Below are positions 1 to 11,288 of a stretch of 64,000 bases of DNA, piece after piece. The position numbers were made by a program, and so were the translations under genes. This DNA is from Raphanus sativus. Its lineage: Eukaryota; Streptophyta; Magnoliopsida; Brassicales; Brassicaceae. The stretch is from the NCBI RefSeq assembly GCF_000801105.2, contig NC_079513.1:248001-312000 (forward strand). The letters run 5' to 3'. Each line of letters begins with the position of its first letter. The first letter of the stretch is position 1. Below the pieces are notes generated by a model that saw only the letters and a list, made by a program, of their open reading frames with translations, did no database searches and was not told the DNA's origin.

Positions 1-410
1 CACGCAGCTGTCTCCACAAGGGGCTAAAAGTACCCCTCACAAAACCCTAAAAAATCCGACTTCACCAAACGCGAGCTCACAGACCCCGTGTCGAGGCTCC
101 ACCACCCAACAAGCTGCACCAACGCCGGAGCTTCCCTGCAGTAAAGACGGCACCGACGAGCCTCCAGGAGCAGAAACATCGGACAAGACGAGGAGAGGGA
201 AAGATACGAAGGTGAAGCAAAGAGAAAACAGAGATGAGGAAGAGAAGGAACCTCCGCCGTCGAGCGCTAACGTACCGGACACAATCCGGCCACTCAACGA
301 CGGAGCAAAACGAAATTGAAAGTTTTGGTTTTTAGAGATGGAAGAGAGAGATGAGAGAGAAAGTAGATCTGGAAAAATATTTAGATCCTTTTAGCAAAGC
401 CTGTATTTTC
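1..410. other. Unassigned GC-richer stretch, possibly retroposon 5' leader
   Basis: No gene is recognised. The stretch is richer in GC than the DNA to its right and contains purine-rich GAGAGA runs. The longest reading frame on the minus strand is low-complexity (Ser/Phe/Leu rich) and unconvincing. Its composition resembles the leader-like part of the 823-bp retroposon near 57 kb, so a truncated LINE-type leader is possible. The homology shared with the 56.8-kb region begins only at about 411, so this stretch is not part of the duplicated segment. Confidence 0.3.
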
Positions 411-423
411 GGCTCTGTTTCTT

Positions 424-545
424 CTGATTCACAATGTGGGCAAACCTCATAGACTCCATTTTTTCTACAGTACAATGTCCTAAGATGCTTCCCATTGCTT
501 TCTCCATAATAATGAAATCCAGAAAGTTTGATTGTTGTATTGACT
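424..545 (-). other. Exon-like fragment with Cys motif, duplicated at 56827
   Basis: The minus strand reads a short peptide containing GESNGKHLRTLYCRKNGV, then EVCPHCESEE, giving a C-x(7)-C-x(2)-C pattern. The paralogous stretch at 56827-56944 keeps the reading frame with essentially one change (VYE to VDE). I do not recognise the parent protein. Conservation could reflect a recent duplication rather than selection. There is no start codon or obvious splice context, so I call it a gene fragment of unknown origin. Confidence 0.3.
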
Positions 546-1326
546 TCCCTTAGCAATGTGTCTTTTTTTTTCTTGTCTTTATTTATTTCTTGTCTTTAGT
601 TATTTATCTTTTTTAAAGGTGTTCATAGCACTAGGCACAAGACGAAACTTGATATTTAAGTATGTTTGATTTACTGAGTAAGTGAGTAATATAAATTTAG
701 ACTTATACTTGATATGCTAAAATTGAACATTTGTTATTTTGAATATTTGCAAATTATTTGTTTCGCTCTGTTAGTTCTTTACGAGTACTTAAGAGTTACT
801 TGGAAGTATTTTTGAGTACTTCAAAATTATCTACTAAAGAATATTATACTATATAAATGGACATAAAATTTTATTTTGTTTATTCTATTAGAAAAAGTAA
901 GGAACAAAATATTTTTCATTCTAAAGAAAGAAGAATTAACAAAACTCATGAATATCAGTTGTTAAAAAAACTCATGAATATCATATATATGCTGTTTACT
1001 CGTATTTTTTGTCTGTTTATTTTTTTTTAATTTGCTAAACTGGTGTTTCCTGTTTAGAATCGAATTCGAGTTAGTATATGAATTTTCTGAAAATTTTATG
1101 TCTCATTATCAAGTATTTTTTTATTATTATTGGAGATTATTACAGTTAAGGAATGATCAAAGCACCTTGTCGAATAAAAAGAAGCTGTAGATGATGTGAA
1201 TTATGAATTAATTACGAACAGTCAAACTAGAAAAAAAAATATGATCTACTTGAAAACTTCTGGTTGCATTGCATCAGAGGTGCTATCATCTTCTTCATCA
1301 TCCCAAAGCGATAATCATCATCACTG
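546..1326. other. AT-rich upstream region of methyltransferase copy 1
   Basis: No coding sequence is seen. The stretch holds the intact versions of two sites that are occupied by insertions in copy 2: TACTTGAT at 706-713 (hAT MITE target) and AAAATTGAACATTTG just after it (LINE-tail target). The tract GTATTGACTTCCCTTAGC at about 536-553 is the pre-insertion form of the retroposon target. A promoter must lie here, but I cannot place a confident TATA box. Confidence 0.5.
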
Positions 1327-2799
1327 ATGCAAAGTCTATGTTTTCCGCCTCTGCACTTTCCGGCCACCGCACCCCGTCGCCGTATAGTTTCAACGTCCAT
1401 TGCTCGTTCAGCAAAAGCAGAGCTCAGAGAAGATAACGACCCTTTAATCCAATCAGCTATTCATTCAGCATCTCTTCGCCTACGAGAAACCAATCGAACA
1501 GGCAATATCTCTCATTTTACAACATTTCTTCAATTATCGTGTGTTGACTTTCTCTTAGGCATTTCGTCGAACACCTAACACTCGATTTACCGTTTGATCA
1601 AAAAAGCTTGATTTTGACTAAAAAAGGTTTCTAATTTACGCAAAGCAGAGCCTCTATTCATCGACCCTTATGCCGCTTGCTTCTTACCTCCTCATTCAAA
1701 CAAGGAACCGAACATCCATGAACTACAACATTACTGTCTTGCAACAAAGTTCATCGATGACAAGTTGTTACAAACAGCTAAACGCATTGATGGACTAAAG
1801 CAGGTCACTTTTACTTACTTCCATTTGTCTCATTCTTAAGTCTTATGTAAGTTAAGTTGTTTATCACATCTTTGCAGGTTGTCTTGTTCACTGATGGAAT
1901 GGATACTCGTCCTTATAGGCTTAATTGGCCAGCTTCCACTATGATCTTTGATGTATCTCCACAAAAGGTTTTTGATATAGCATCTGACAAGCTTCAAGGT
2001 TTGTGCTTTCCTTGTGATCTTTACAAGAAAAAAATGTCTTGTTTGCTTCTAGTTATGGTTGGGATTGTTACATGTACCGTACCAGGTGTGGGAGCTAGGA
2101 TTCCTAAAGGTTGCATGTTCTTTCACATTCCTGTGGATTCAGGAGACATAGAGCAATGTTTACGGTCCAAAGGGTTTAGCGGGAACCGGCCAAGTATATG
2201 GGCAATGCAGGTTGGTTATATGCGTTTTCTAATCAAATCTTCTACCCTTCCTTGCAATTTGTATGAATGTTAGTATATAACAGGGCTTACCTCTGGAGTC
2301 ACAATCAAGTTTCGAAGCCATTCTATCAGCAGTTAGTAGCTTAGCCATGAATGAAAGCTATCTCATAGGAGAATTACCTACTGATATCACACACCAGGTC
2401 ACTACTTTGATCTCTTAACTATCTTTGGACATTCTATCTATTCTTTCTCTTTGTAATTTTTACGCGGTCTTGAGTGCAGTCGGATTTAAAGCAGTGGATG
2501 GAGAAACTGTTCATGAGCAATGGTTTACAGGTGAATACAGTGAGCGTTGAAGAGATTGCTGCGAGTTTAGGCGTTGTATTACATTCACAAGTAAACCATG
2601 ACAAGATTATGTTTATAGCACAACAGCTCAGGTTTTCAGATGATCAGGTAATAATTGTCTCTCGGTAAAGATACAACTCTGTTACGTTAGCCATTTTTCT
2701 ACAGTTAACTAGATTTTACTCTTGCAGATGGAAAAATGGAGACAAGAGTTTGAGAGGGTGGAAGAAGAGGGAGATGAACAAGGATTTGAAGAGCTCTGA
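1327..2799 (+). CDS. LCM-like SAM-dependent methyltransferase, copy 1 (7 exons, 310 aa)
   Basis: Exons by splice sites and frame: 1327-1501, 1646-1803, 1878-1998, 2086-2210, 2284-2397, 2480-2647, 2728-2799. Together they give 933 nt, 310 residues and no internal stop. The protein belongs to the leucine carboxyl methyltransferase/PPM1-like class I methyltransferase superfamily. The motif LFTDGMDTRPYRL (residues about 114-126) matches the family's SAM-binding G-x-D-T-R signature, with D117, G118 and D120-T-R visible. The first about 30 residues are rich in Arg, Ser and Thr and lack acidic residues, as in a plastid or mitochondrial transit peptide (inference). Intron 1 has a GC donor (ACAG|GCAATA); the others are GT-AG. 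The substrate is unknown. The gene is tail-to-tail with PARP2. It looks like At4g02405, a name recalled from memory. Copy 2 differs at about 17 of 310 residues. Confidence 0.85.
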
Positions 2800-3545
2800 A
2801 ACAAACAACAATGTCTACATTTTCTAAATAAAAGTTCAGCTTAGGAATTGTTTGCAGTTCTTGGAGAAAAAACAGCATTGTAATTTCTACTCATCTGTTC
2901 ACAGAATCAACACAATTGACAACACTCTTTCCACTCTACCTGCAGCATGTCTCATCACACACCCATCAAGTTTACAATTCAACTCAAGAAAGACAAAGAA
3001 AACTTTCATATAAAAGTTAATTTGTCTCTTATGAGTTGCTCATATGCAACTTTTGTTCAGTTTCTTCAATGGAAGCTTTGTTTATATACATGTAAAACTT
3101 GAAAGGTAAGTTCAGGATTTGTCTGCAGTTATTGGAGCTGCAGAAACTAGGGATCTATCTTCATTGTTGAAATGATGCACAATATCTCAACTTCACTGCA
3201 CTGTAAACATGAATATCATTTTCTTTAATCAATTGAACAGACTATTTTCATCCTTCATCATCATGTCAATAAATTTTGCAGAGATTTGTATTTTGTAGAT
3301 CCTTATATGGATTTTCAAATTAATTAAAATGCACAACATCATATTTTAAAACATTCATTTACAAAGAAATCAAGATCAAGTTCAGATTAGCGAGATGAGA
3401 GCCGCACACATAACAAGCTTTCTTAAGCGCACTTGTGGGGGTACACTCATTGGGTTAAATCCCAAGCCGAATAGAAAAACAAGTCCAATAAGCATCAAAG
3501 TATTTGAAAATGAGGTGGTCGGTTCAGTACTCTAGATAAGTGTTT
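2800..3545. other. Intergenic, convergent 3' flanks of methyltransferase and PARP2
   Basis: No coding sequence is seen. The first 300 bp belong to the duplicated segment. Possible poly(A) signals (AATAAA type) occur at about 2826 on the plus strand. The remaining 430 bp up to the PARP2 stop codon are AT-rich and unassigned. Confidence 0.5.
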
Positions 3546-6500
3546 TTAGTACTTGTAGTTAAATTTGACTTGGATCACATATCGCATCTTGATCTGTTCT
3601 GTATTGTACACAATATATTCGTTGTACAATAATGTCCCCTGCCAAAAAGCCAAACAAAATCAATCAGTAAATTTATGTAACTATGATCTGGTGAAAAAAA
3701 ATGTGTTTGAACAAAAACAAAGCCTAACCTTGGAGCTTGAATGATCCACTGGTTTGCCAAGTGGAACAACAACACCATCTTCTAGTGTCTTAGCCTCTGA
3801 TGGGTTTGGTGCTGTTCTTCCCACACCTTTTGTGCTGCAACCATCAGAGTCACAAATCAAGATTTTATACAGTAGCAAACCTGTAATTCTTAACTCATCT
3901 CCACAAAGAACCCGTATGATATTAATATTGAGATGGATCTGTATACCTTAGCTTCCCCGGAGGCAATTTATCCGCGTTATAATCCGAATTTAGAAGCTCG
4001 TTCATGTCTCCCAAAGCAACCTAAAGAAGTTTTGATCATTACGAAACATAAAAAGACAGAGGTAGTGCTGCTAACACATAGAACCATTTTGTTGTTTTCC
4101 ATATAAACTAAGAAGAGAGTATAATACCTCGCAGAGGAGCAGGACGCCGTCATTAGCACCAGCGTTAGCGTAGCAATAGTTTGCACTCTTGGAGAACATG
4201 TCGGCAAAGTAAACCCCTTTTCCGAACATGTAACCAGTTACAGGCGCTTCAGGAGGAGCTATCCGAAGACCTGTTCGGTTGTATCTCATAGTAGTTCACT
4301 TTACTATGCAATGAAAATCTAAGAGACAAAAAAAAACAATAAAAACCAGAGAAACCTGTTGTTACCTTGAGATAAAATACCAGCCCAGTTAGTGAGACGT
4401 GACCCATGCCAGAGTAGCATCCTATTCTTAGAACTTGAGAACTGCCAAGAACAGTGCCAAAATGAGAAATCAGAATAGTATGGTACAGTAAGGACAAGCT
4501 TGAGATACCGTAACATACCTGTTGGAATCGATCAGCTTCACGAGCTCTAGAAGCTCTAAATAGCTGAGCAATCTCAACTGTGTATCCCGAATGCGTTTTT
4601 GCATGAGTGTTCTCCATGTAATTGGCCACCTAATTTCGCAACAAGGAGAAGACAGCAAAAGGTGTAAGAAACACAGACATGTTTGAACTGCTCGTAAGAA
4701 ACAAATGCTCCTTCAATATTACCATAGAGAACTCTTCTGAATCGGCTCCTACTGGTGTCAATCCACAATTAAGTTGCTGGTAGTGATAATACAAAGGATC
4801 ATCCTACATTGCAAAAAGTAATGCCATATCATTAGGGCACTATATGAAGAAGTGATTTGATGCCTTAAAACCACTGATTTACCATCAATCCCGGGTCGAC
4901 GGACAACAACTTTGTGGCCAGTTCGATTTCACCTAATGCTTCAACCTGACATTAAATAGTGATGTGGTAAAAAACTACACATAACAAGTACCACAGACTA
5001 TTAATTTTCTGAAGGCCAAAACTAATCACGTAGTAAACAGTAGCAAGAGTTACCATTTCTATTTTCTGTTTCAACTTCTGAGGAGTGTCTATAACAAACT
5101 GACCTGTTACAAGTCGCATTTCAGAAGTTAGTGAATGTTCAGTTATAATATCATTCTTCTTATACTCAAATATTCGCACGCATATGAACTTACTCATTTT
5201 CTTGAAACCAAAATCATGGGGTATCACAGTATAGAACTCTCTGCATAAAAATAATGATACAAAGTTAGACTAGCTCGATTCCGATATCTTTGTGGAAATG
5301 GTTATATATTCCACTAAACGCGACACTTAACCAGATACATACCCACTCAGTTCCTCAAGTCTCGCTCTATCAAACCGTCCCATCACCTCCGAGATTCTCT
5401 TCAACACTTCATAACCCTAGATAGAACCAAGCCGAGATATTATCTGCTATCACAACAAAAATACAAGAAGACCCCAAAAAAACATTTTCTATTTGTACCT
5501 TTGTTATTGTGGACTTGCTTAGCTTGCCAAGTGGCAATTTGTTAGCGTTGTATCCTTCAAAGTTCAAATATCGAAAAATATATGAGTGGCAGAATGACAA
5601 TCAGCTAGAAGTTAGAAAAAAAAAAAACAGGTTGATAACTACGATTTTGTGTATAGATATACCAATATAAGCAAATGAATGTCAATCACTGCTACTTCTG
5701 GCCCTAACTTAAATGAAGTAAGGAAGAGACTAACCTATTTCCATCATGTGCTGTGCCATCATGCTTACGTTGCATATAAGAGAGATGAACTTGGCAATCT
5801 GAGGATCTAGTTTTGATTCCTCAGGTTTAACTTCAGAAGATGATTTTGGAACATCATTGACCTGATAAGGAAAAAAATTGCAAATTTAGTGAAAGTGCAT
5901 TTGAACAAAGAGAACGTTTGAAGAAATGATTTGTCTCATTTCAACAGATGGTTCGAGCATACTACATCATAAATTGTAAGAATAAAGATTCTGAAATACT
6001 CACAATAGCTGAATCATTATCGTCTTTGCCATAGTCCATTTCAATCCATGTATAAAGCTTAGGATGAGGTATAAACTCCTTTCTGTCAGACCAAAAGTTC
6101 TTTGTCTTATCAAGGAACTTATTGCTAAATATTTCTATTGCACGATCCCATGAGTGAAAAGGCCCGTCTAATTTACTCTGTCCTTTCACACCAACTCTTC
6201 CCCATCTGAAGTAGACCATATATGTCTTCTGGGTCTGGTTATCAGACTCTGCGCATAGATCACACAAATTCATTAAAAATGGAATAAAGAGGGACAACAA
6301 AATCGATAAAAGCTACAATGGGTTCTTTCAAAACAATACAAGTGTCATCCTAATCATACCTAGCACTTGCAGGACAAAGAACTTGTTATTATTATCCCTG
6401 ACATTTGTCTGATTCAACATAGCATCATAAACATCATCACCCTACAAACATTCAACAAACAAAAAGAAAACTCAAGTCAAATGGGCACACTCATGAACAC

Positions 6501-7555
6501 AACAAGATGAGAAAAAAAAAGAACTTGCCCTTTGTAGAACATGGTAGTGGCTCTTAATGTTATCAGGAATCCACTGATCCAACACCGCTGCTCCCTTCTT
6601 TGTCGCAGTGACGATCTTCTCTTCTTTCTTTTCTTCCTCAAATCCATCATCATCGTCATCATCTTCAGCTCCATCTGTCCCTGAAAAATGTCAATAACAA
6701 CACTGGTACAAGTGTTCTAAAAATCAGTGTAGACGGCAAATCAGACCTAAACTAAGGGTATGATTAACCCCAGTCTTCTTAGCCGGGGTTCTTAACTCAT
6801 GATTTGACATTTTTTTATCTAACAAAAGCTAAGAACCGTCTCTTAACCGAAGCTAAGAACTCCAATTAAGAGACGGGGTTAATCATGGTCTAAACGAGTT
6901 TTATAAAACAATCTTTTTAGAAGTTCAAAAAATCGGTCTAGGCGCCCTACTAAACAACAATCCTCTATAAAAGACCTAATCACGGTCTAGCGATTTTTTG
7001 AACATTGCAAAACTATTACTATTGTAACGGATGCTACAGAGATTTAAATCTCCAACTAACTAATGCAACAGAGAATCAGAGAAGATTCAATTCAAAGGCA
7101 ATATGAACCTAAACTAAACCCCAACTCACCTGACTTGACTTGGGCACTTGGACCGTTACAGAGCCTCTCGAGAAGTTCCTTCTTGGTACCAGTCGCAGCT
7201 ACGCCTCTCCTACTAGCTTCCTCTCGCATCTCCTTCACATTCATCGCGCGAAGCTCGCCAATCGCAATCAGTTTGTTCGAATCATCATCACCACCACCGT
7301 CCGAAGAAGAATCTACAGTTCGTTTCCTCTTCCTCTTCGATTCCTCCTTCTTCGCGTCTTCCGCGATAGCCTCCTCGAGCCTCTCCACCTATATCGAAAC
7401 AAACACCAAAAGTCAAATTCCGAATCGGTAAGAGAAGAGTTTAGATGCGATTAAGAGAGAGAGATGGATACCAGAACGGATTTGAGTCCGGTGGTGCTGA
7501 GTCCTCGCTCGGCGAGCTTTGATCGGAGTTCGTCGACTTTGAGCTTGTTCGCCAT
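3546..7555 (-). CDS. PARP2: Poly(ADP-ribose) polymerase, plant PARP2 type (18 exons, 640 aa)
   Basis: The enzyme transfers ADP-ribose from NAD+ to proteins at DNA breaks in the nucleus. Exons from ATG at 7555: 7472-7555, 7130-7388, 6529-6680, 6360-6441, 6004-6248, 5735-5861, 5499-5554, 5343-5416, 5194-5240, 5054-5103, 4883-4945, 4723-4803, 4519-4629, 4366-4441, 4128-4270, 3947-4020, 3729-3834, 3546-3638. They sum to 1,923 nt with every phase consistent. Domains in order are two SAP DNA-binding domains (about 1-35 and 71-105) around a KRKRKR nuclear signal, WGR (about 170-275), the helical regulatory domain (about 290-410) and the ART catalytic domain (about 420-640). The catalytic H-Y-E triad is visible: H489 in LLWHGSR, Y523 in GKGVYFAD, E617 in [10 protein letters not shown]. 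Arabidopsis PARP2 is 637 aa. Intron 3 uses a GC donor (AAAGG|GCAAGT). Intron 2 contains nested MITEs. The gene appears fully functional. Confidence 0.95.
6714..7003. mobile_element. Nested palindromic MITEs in PARP2 intron 2
   Basis: A 135-bp Tourist-like element occupies 6756-6890. Its ends GGGTATGATTAACCCC and, inverted, GACCATGATTAACCCC agree at about 13 of 16 positions. It is flanked by TAA at 6753-6755 and 6891-6893, as expected for PIF/Harbinger insertions. It lies within a second palindromic unit: GTTCAAAAAATCG at 6923 pairs with CGATTTTTTGAAC ending at 7003, and a diverged partner (GTTCTAAAAATC) begins at 6714. The outer element's family is not certain. Both lie wholly within the intron and do not disturb splice sites. 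Confidence 0.6.
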
Positions 7556-8625
7556 TTTTCGTTCGTCTTCTAGGGAATGTGACTGAGAGAGAGAGAAGGT
7601 TGGTTGGTTCTATGGTTTGCTTTGGAGGAAGAAGAGAGTTCGCGCGAGCATTTGAAGAAGAGGTCTCTTCTTCTTTCGTCAGTGTCTTCTCTTGAAAGCT
7701 TTAGGGCTTTTCGAATCTTCTTCCTTTTTACAAATTTCAAAATTAATTTTTAAGAAAATTGAAAAGTTCTCTCGCTGGTTTTTTGTGATATTGCTCTTTT
7801 AACCTCGGAAACACCCCCGAATATTAGTATAGATTCCTAAATGTACCCATGACCTTTTTAAATGATTTATTTAATCCTGTATTCTGTATTTCTCACTCTT
7901 TTTTACCATTGATAAATCGATGGCAAAACAAAAAAAAAAGAACATGAAAGACTAATTTTCTATAAAAAAGAAGAGTTGAACTTTTGTGCACAGATTTTTG
8001 TCTTTTCTCAAAAAAAAAACTTGTGTTTCCGTGTGTTATTTTAAGAAAAAAGTAACAAATACATATTCTAATAATGAAAACAAAATTAGATGTAAAAATA
8101 GTTGAATTTTTTATATATATTTTTCAAGAGTTTAATTTTCGTAAACAGATTTTAAGTATTTTTTTGTTGAAACTTTAAATTGATTATCAACAAAAGAAAA
8201 AATTACAAACCACTAAAGTTTATGCTTTTAGATAATGAAACACAAAGTAAATAATATGGAACTAACAGATTTTAAGGCTTTTCAGAAAATTAATTTTTGT
8301 TTTGACTTGTGTTGTATTAATAATATTTTAAAATAATTACACTTTTATAAAAAATAATGTTAAAAAAAGCAGTATTTTTTACCCAAAAAAAAACACAATA
8401 TTGTTTCATTTCTTGTTGTTTTTGGTAGACTGGTGGTTAAGGTTCGCCACTACTCTGGCATTTCCAAGGACGTGCCTACAAACCACCACTAATGGATTAA
8501 AGGAATGTGTTGCCTACTCATCATAATAATAATTATTAAAACGATTTATCAGATTTAAAAAACAGACAAAATAAATTTTCCAACAACGAGTCAAAGCAAT
8601 ATGCTTATCAAAGCAAAGTCTATAG
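7556..8625. other. PARP2 upstream region
   Basis: The first 130 bp upstream of the ATG hold a GAGAGAGAGAGA tract (about 7591-7602) and TTCTTC-rich sequence, typical of plant 5' leaders. Beyond that the region is AT-rich with poly-A and poly-T runs and no recognisable gene. No confident TATA box could be placed. Confidence 0.4.
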
Positions 8626-8629
8626 GTTA

Positions 8630-9335
8630 TTTAGGCATGGATATTTTAACATGCACCCGGAACCGACCCAAAAATACCTGAATTGGAACCGACCTGAACC
8701 TTTAGAAGTATCTGTTGGGTCCAAAAATTTCCTATCCGAATAGATCCGGATCCGAAAAGAACCGACCCGAATAGACCCGACCAGAAAAGAACCGATCCGA
8801 ATAGACCCGACCCTAAAAAAACGATTCATACCCGACTTAAAAACATGAATATCCAAAACTATGTTTTGTTATGTTCTATTTTCTATATTTTATTTTATGA
8901 TTTAGTTGAAATATATTTTTGTTAACAATCTTTGTTATTATTTCTGTAACATTTTCAAGTAATATGAAGTTTTAAATGTAAAATTCAAATTTTTCTTTTA
9001 ATTTTTAGTAATTTATTTTAAGTTATTTTGTAAGATTTTAGATACATATGACATATTTTGACTAAATTTGATGAAATTTGTGTATTTTTGTGTGTTTTAA
9101 ATCTTAAATACCCGAACCCGATCCGGACCCGATATGAACCCGAACAATTATGGATATTTTACAAACATTTTAATTATAGATCCGAACCCCGGACCCAAAA
9201 AGAACCGATCCAAATCCGGACCAAAAATTTAGAAGTACCTGTTGGATCCAAATATTTAGGACCCGAAAGAACCTAGATCTAAAAAGATCCGAACCCGACC
9301 CGAAGACTCGAAGACCCGAACGCCCAGGTCTAAGT
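8630..9335. repeat. CCGAACCC/GACCCGAA-rich repeat, probable non-autonomous TE
   Basis: Two blocks (8655-8840 and 9105-9330) are filled with near-repeats of ACCCGA and CCGAACC separated by an AT-rich centre. The left edge (TTAGGCATGGATATT) and the inverted right edge (TTAGACCTGGGCGTT) resemble each other weakly, as terminal inverted repeats would. I could not define a target-site duplication. Similar diluted sequence recurs at about 10008-10230, 33830-34100 and inside the RHS13-like intron. The short peptide frames in it simply encode the repeat. Confidence 0.5.
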
Positions 9336-10304
9336 TATACATACCGTCATACTTGCTACCTCTCTGTGCTTGAAACACAATAAATTATGTAGATTGTAGA
9401 GATAGGCAACCTCTAATTGTTTTCTAGCTATATTAGACCAAAATTAGACATGGAGGGTCAGATGTCCAAACGATTCAAGAACAATTGGGTTCAGATCTTA
9501 TGGAAGTACAAATTTAATCACATTCAAATATTATATAAGTTTGGTTTACTATCAGGTTTGAGTTTACTCGGATTCAGTTCAGGTATAGTAATACACTAAG
9601 AAATCAGTTGAACCTGCTTTCAAATTCGGTTCTAATTTAGGTTTCAATTATCCAAATACTTATTTGTGACTTAAAAATATATATTTAAATTCACAAATTT
9701 CTAAAAACTAAACAATTTGCATTAACAAAATTTGGTGGCATGACTAAGAAGGGTTGTTAAAAAAACATAAACAAATTAAAACTAACAATTGACAACTCTA
9801 TAAACAAACATATGAAAAATATAATAGTTTTGAATTTTTTGAATAAAACTAAAACAATTAACAACTCTATAAACAAACATATGAAAAAATATAATAGTTT
9901 TGAAACTTTTGAATAAAAATAAATTATAATCAAAATTTATTGTCAAAATATAAAATTTTCAGTATTTGACTAATTATCGTTAAACTGAATACTGGAATTA
10001 ATTTTTCATGTCATGGATATTTATTAGAGTACTTATTTGGATTGAGTTTGTATTTGGTATGAAGAAGTTTTGTATTTTTGAAAATTTTGGATTATCTATT
10101 CGAGTAAAATCCAAAATCCAAAATACTATAGAACACGATCTATTTGCATATTATACCGGGTTCACTTCGATTCGGATATACCCGTTATTAAATTGGATCG
10201 GTTCATAATTTTGGATTCGTCTTTTTCCATCCCTAGCCTAATTAGTTTGGGATAAAATGTTCTCAACCTAAGGGATTAGCATACATTTTGGAGTTTAGTA
10301 ACAA
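9336..10304. repeat. AT-rich intergenic DNA with a 69-bp tandem duplication
   Basis: The block AACAATTGACAACTCTATAA starting at 9784 is repeated from 9853 (one base different) and continues through the same CATATGAAAAATATAATAG sequence. That makes about two copies with a 69-bp period. The rest is AT-rich, with TE-like TTCGGTT-type sequence, and no gene is seen. Confidence 0.6.
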
Positions 10305-10317
10305 CTAGTATTATCAC

Positions 10318-10334
10318 CCCGTGCTAAGCACGGG
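10318..10334 (-). other. Helitron 3' terminal hairpin
   Basis: An 8-bp perfect inverted repeat (CCCGTGCT / AGCACGGG) lies ten nucleotides from the terminal CTAG, the spacing expected of the Helitron transposition-termination structure. Confidence 0.75.
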
Positions 10335-10844
10335 CCAAATTTCTCCTAAATTCAGTGTTTTAACTTATTTTTTTGTTTTATCAAATTTAAAATTGTTTTA
10401 GTTATATTTTCTGGAGCTGGATAACACTTGCATCTAAAATTAGAATCGGCTGCATACAAACAAAAACAATTGGAAGCTTTGAAACAATTATTATGATTTT
10501 GTAAGAATTTAAATAGGATATACATATTTGGTAATAACTTTTCATAAAATTCTGAGATATATAATATAGGTACACGTAAATATTTATATTTGATCCACTG
10601 CATTATTTGTATTTTTTATAAAAATATTTCTTTAGAAATAAAAATATCCTTAGATTTAAAATAATGAAAAGCAAAACAATGAAATTTAAAGAAAATAAAA
10701 CAATGAAACTAAACATATATGTATATATTAAATTTGTATTTAGTATACTTACAAATAATTTGTAAAATAGTTGAATATGCTCTGATATTAAACAGATTTA
10801 TGAGTTGCTAAAAAACAGATTTATGAAATAGTCGTACTATACCA

Positions 10845-11189
10845 CTGAATTGTGATTATCAAAGTTGTTGACTCTCCTCCTGGCAGTGTTAGTTCTTTTT
10901 TGTTGCCTCTCCACATCTTTTGAAAGATGCCTCACATCATTTTCCTCCGTAGAGTGTTTGGTATCTTTCCAAACATGTAAAGATTACAAAAACAAAATAT
11001 AGTTTCTGATTACGAAAACAAAACAGAGTTTCTGATTTCAAAAACAAAATAGAGTTTTCGAAGAGTAACATAAAACAAACAATCAGAGAAGAACTAAAGA
11101 TACCATTTGGTTTTAGATTATGTAGGCTTCTGCTCTTGTACTCCGTTTGTTGCAAACGCTCCATTGTCTTCTTCCGCATTTCTATTTTT
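10845..11189 (-). pseudogene. Two exon-like fragments carried by the Helitron
   Basis: The minus strand shows a start-coded exon (MRKKTMERLQQTEYKSRS..., from 11179) that ends at a good donor (CCAAATG|GTATCTTTAG). About 130 bp later comes an acceptor-like AAAG, then a second highly charged stretch (HSTEENDVRHLSKDVERQQK...) ending at a stop near 10850. The fragments are much too short to be a full protein and I do not recognise the parent. Helitrons commonly carry captured exons, which fits. The exon boundaries are my inference. Confidence 0.3.
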
Positions 11190-11288
11190 GTTGGATACAG
11201 AAATGGTCCTACAGAAAAATATTTATATGTATTTCATTCTTTCCCTCTGTATTTCAGATTTTCATATTTAGAAACAAAGAGATACAAC

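Larger units (their letters stand above)
411..3110 (+). repeat. Duplicated segment, copy 1 (contains methyltransferase copy 1)
   Basis: This segment reappears at 56811-60813 in the same orientation. Homology starts at a CTCTGTTTCTTCTGATTCAC block, runs through the promoter, all seven exons and six introns of the methyltransferase gene, and continues about 300 bp past its stop to a shared ACATGTAAAA(A)CTTGAAA block. Copy 1 is the shorter form. It lacks the 823-bp retroposon, the 299-bp hAT MITE and the 114-bp LINE tail found in copy 2, so it serves as the empty-site reference for each. Small indels and scattered substitutions separate the copies. Confidence 0.9.

Noticed and set aside
7063..7454. 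Plus-strand frames of 104-122 residues
   Set aside because: Both run antisense to PARP2 exon 2, whose splice phases and SAP domain are convincing; they are Ser-rich shadows.
8430..8500. tRNA-like stretch (GGTGGTTAAGGTTCGCC)
   Set aside because: No paired acceptor stem or anticodon arm could be drawn.
8620..8856. Frame encoding repeated VGSIRVGSF-type peptide
   Set aside because: It is the translation of the CCGACCCGAATAGA repeat, not a gene.
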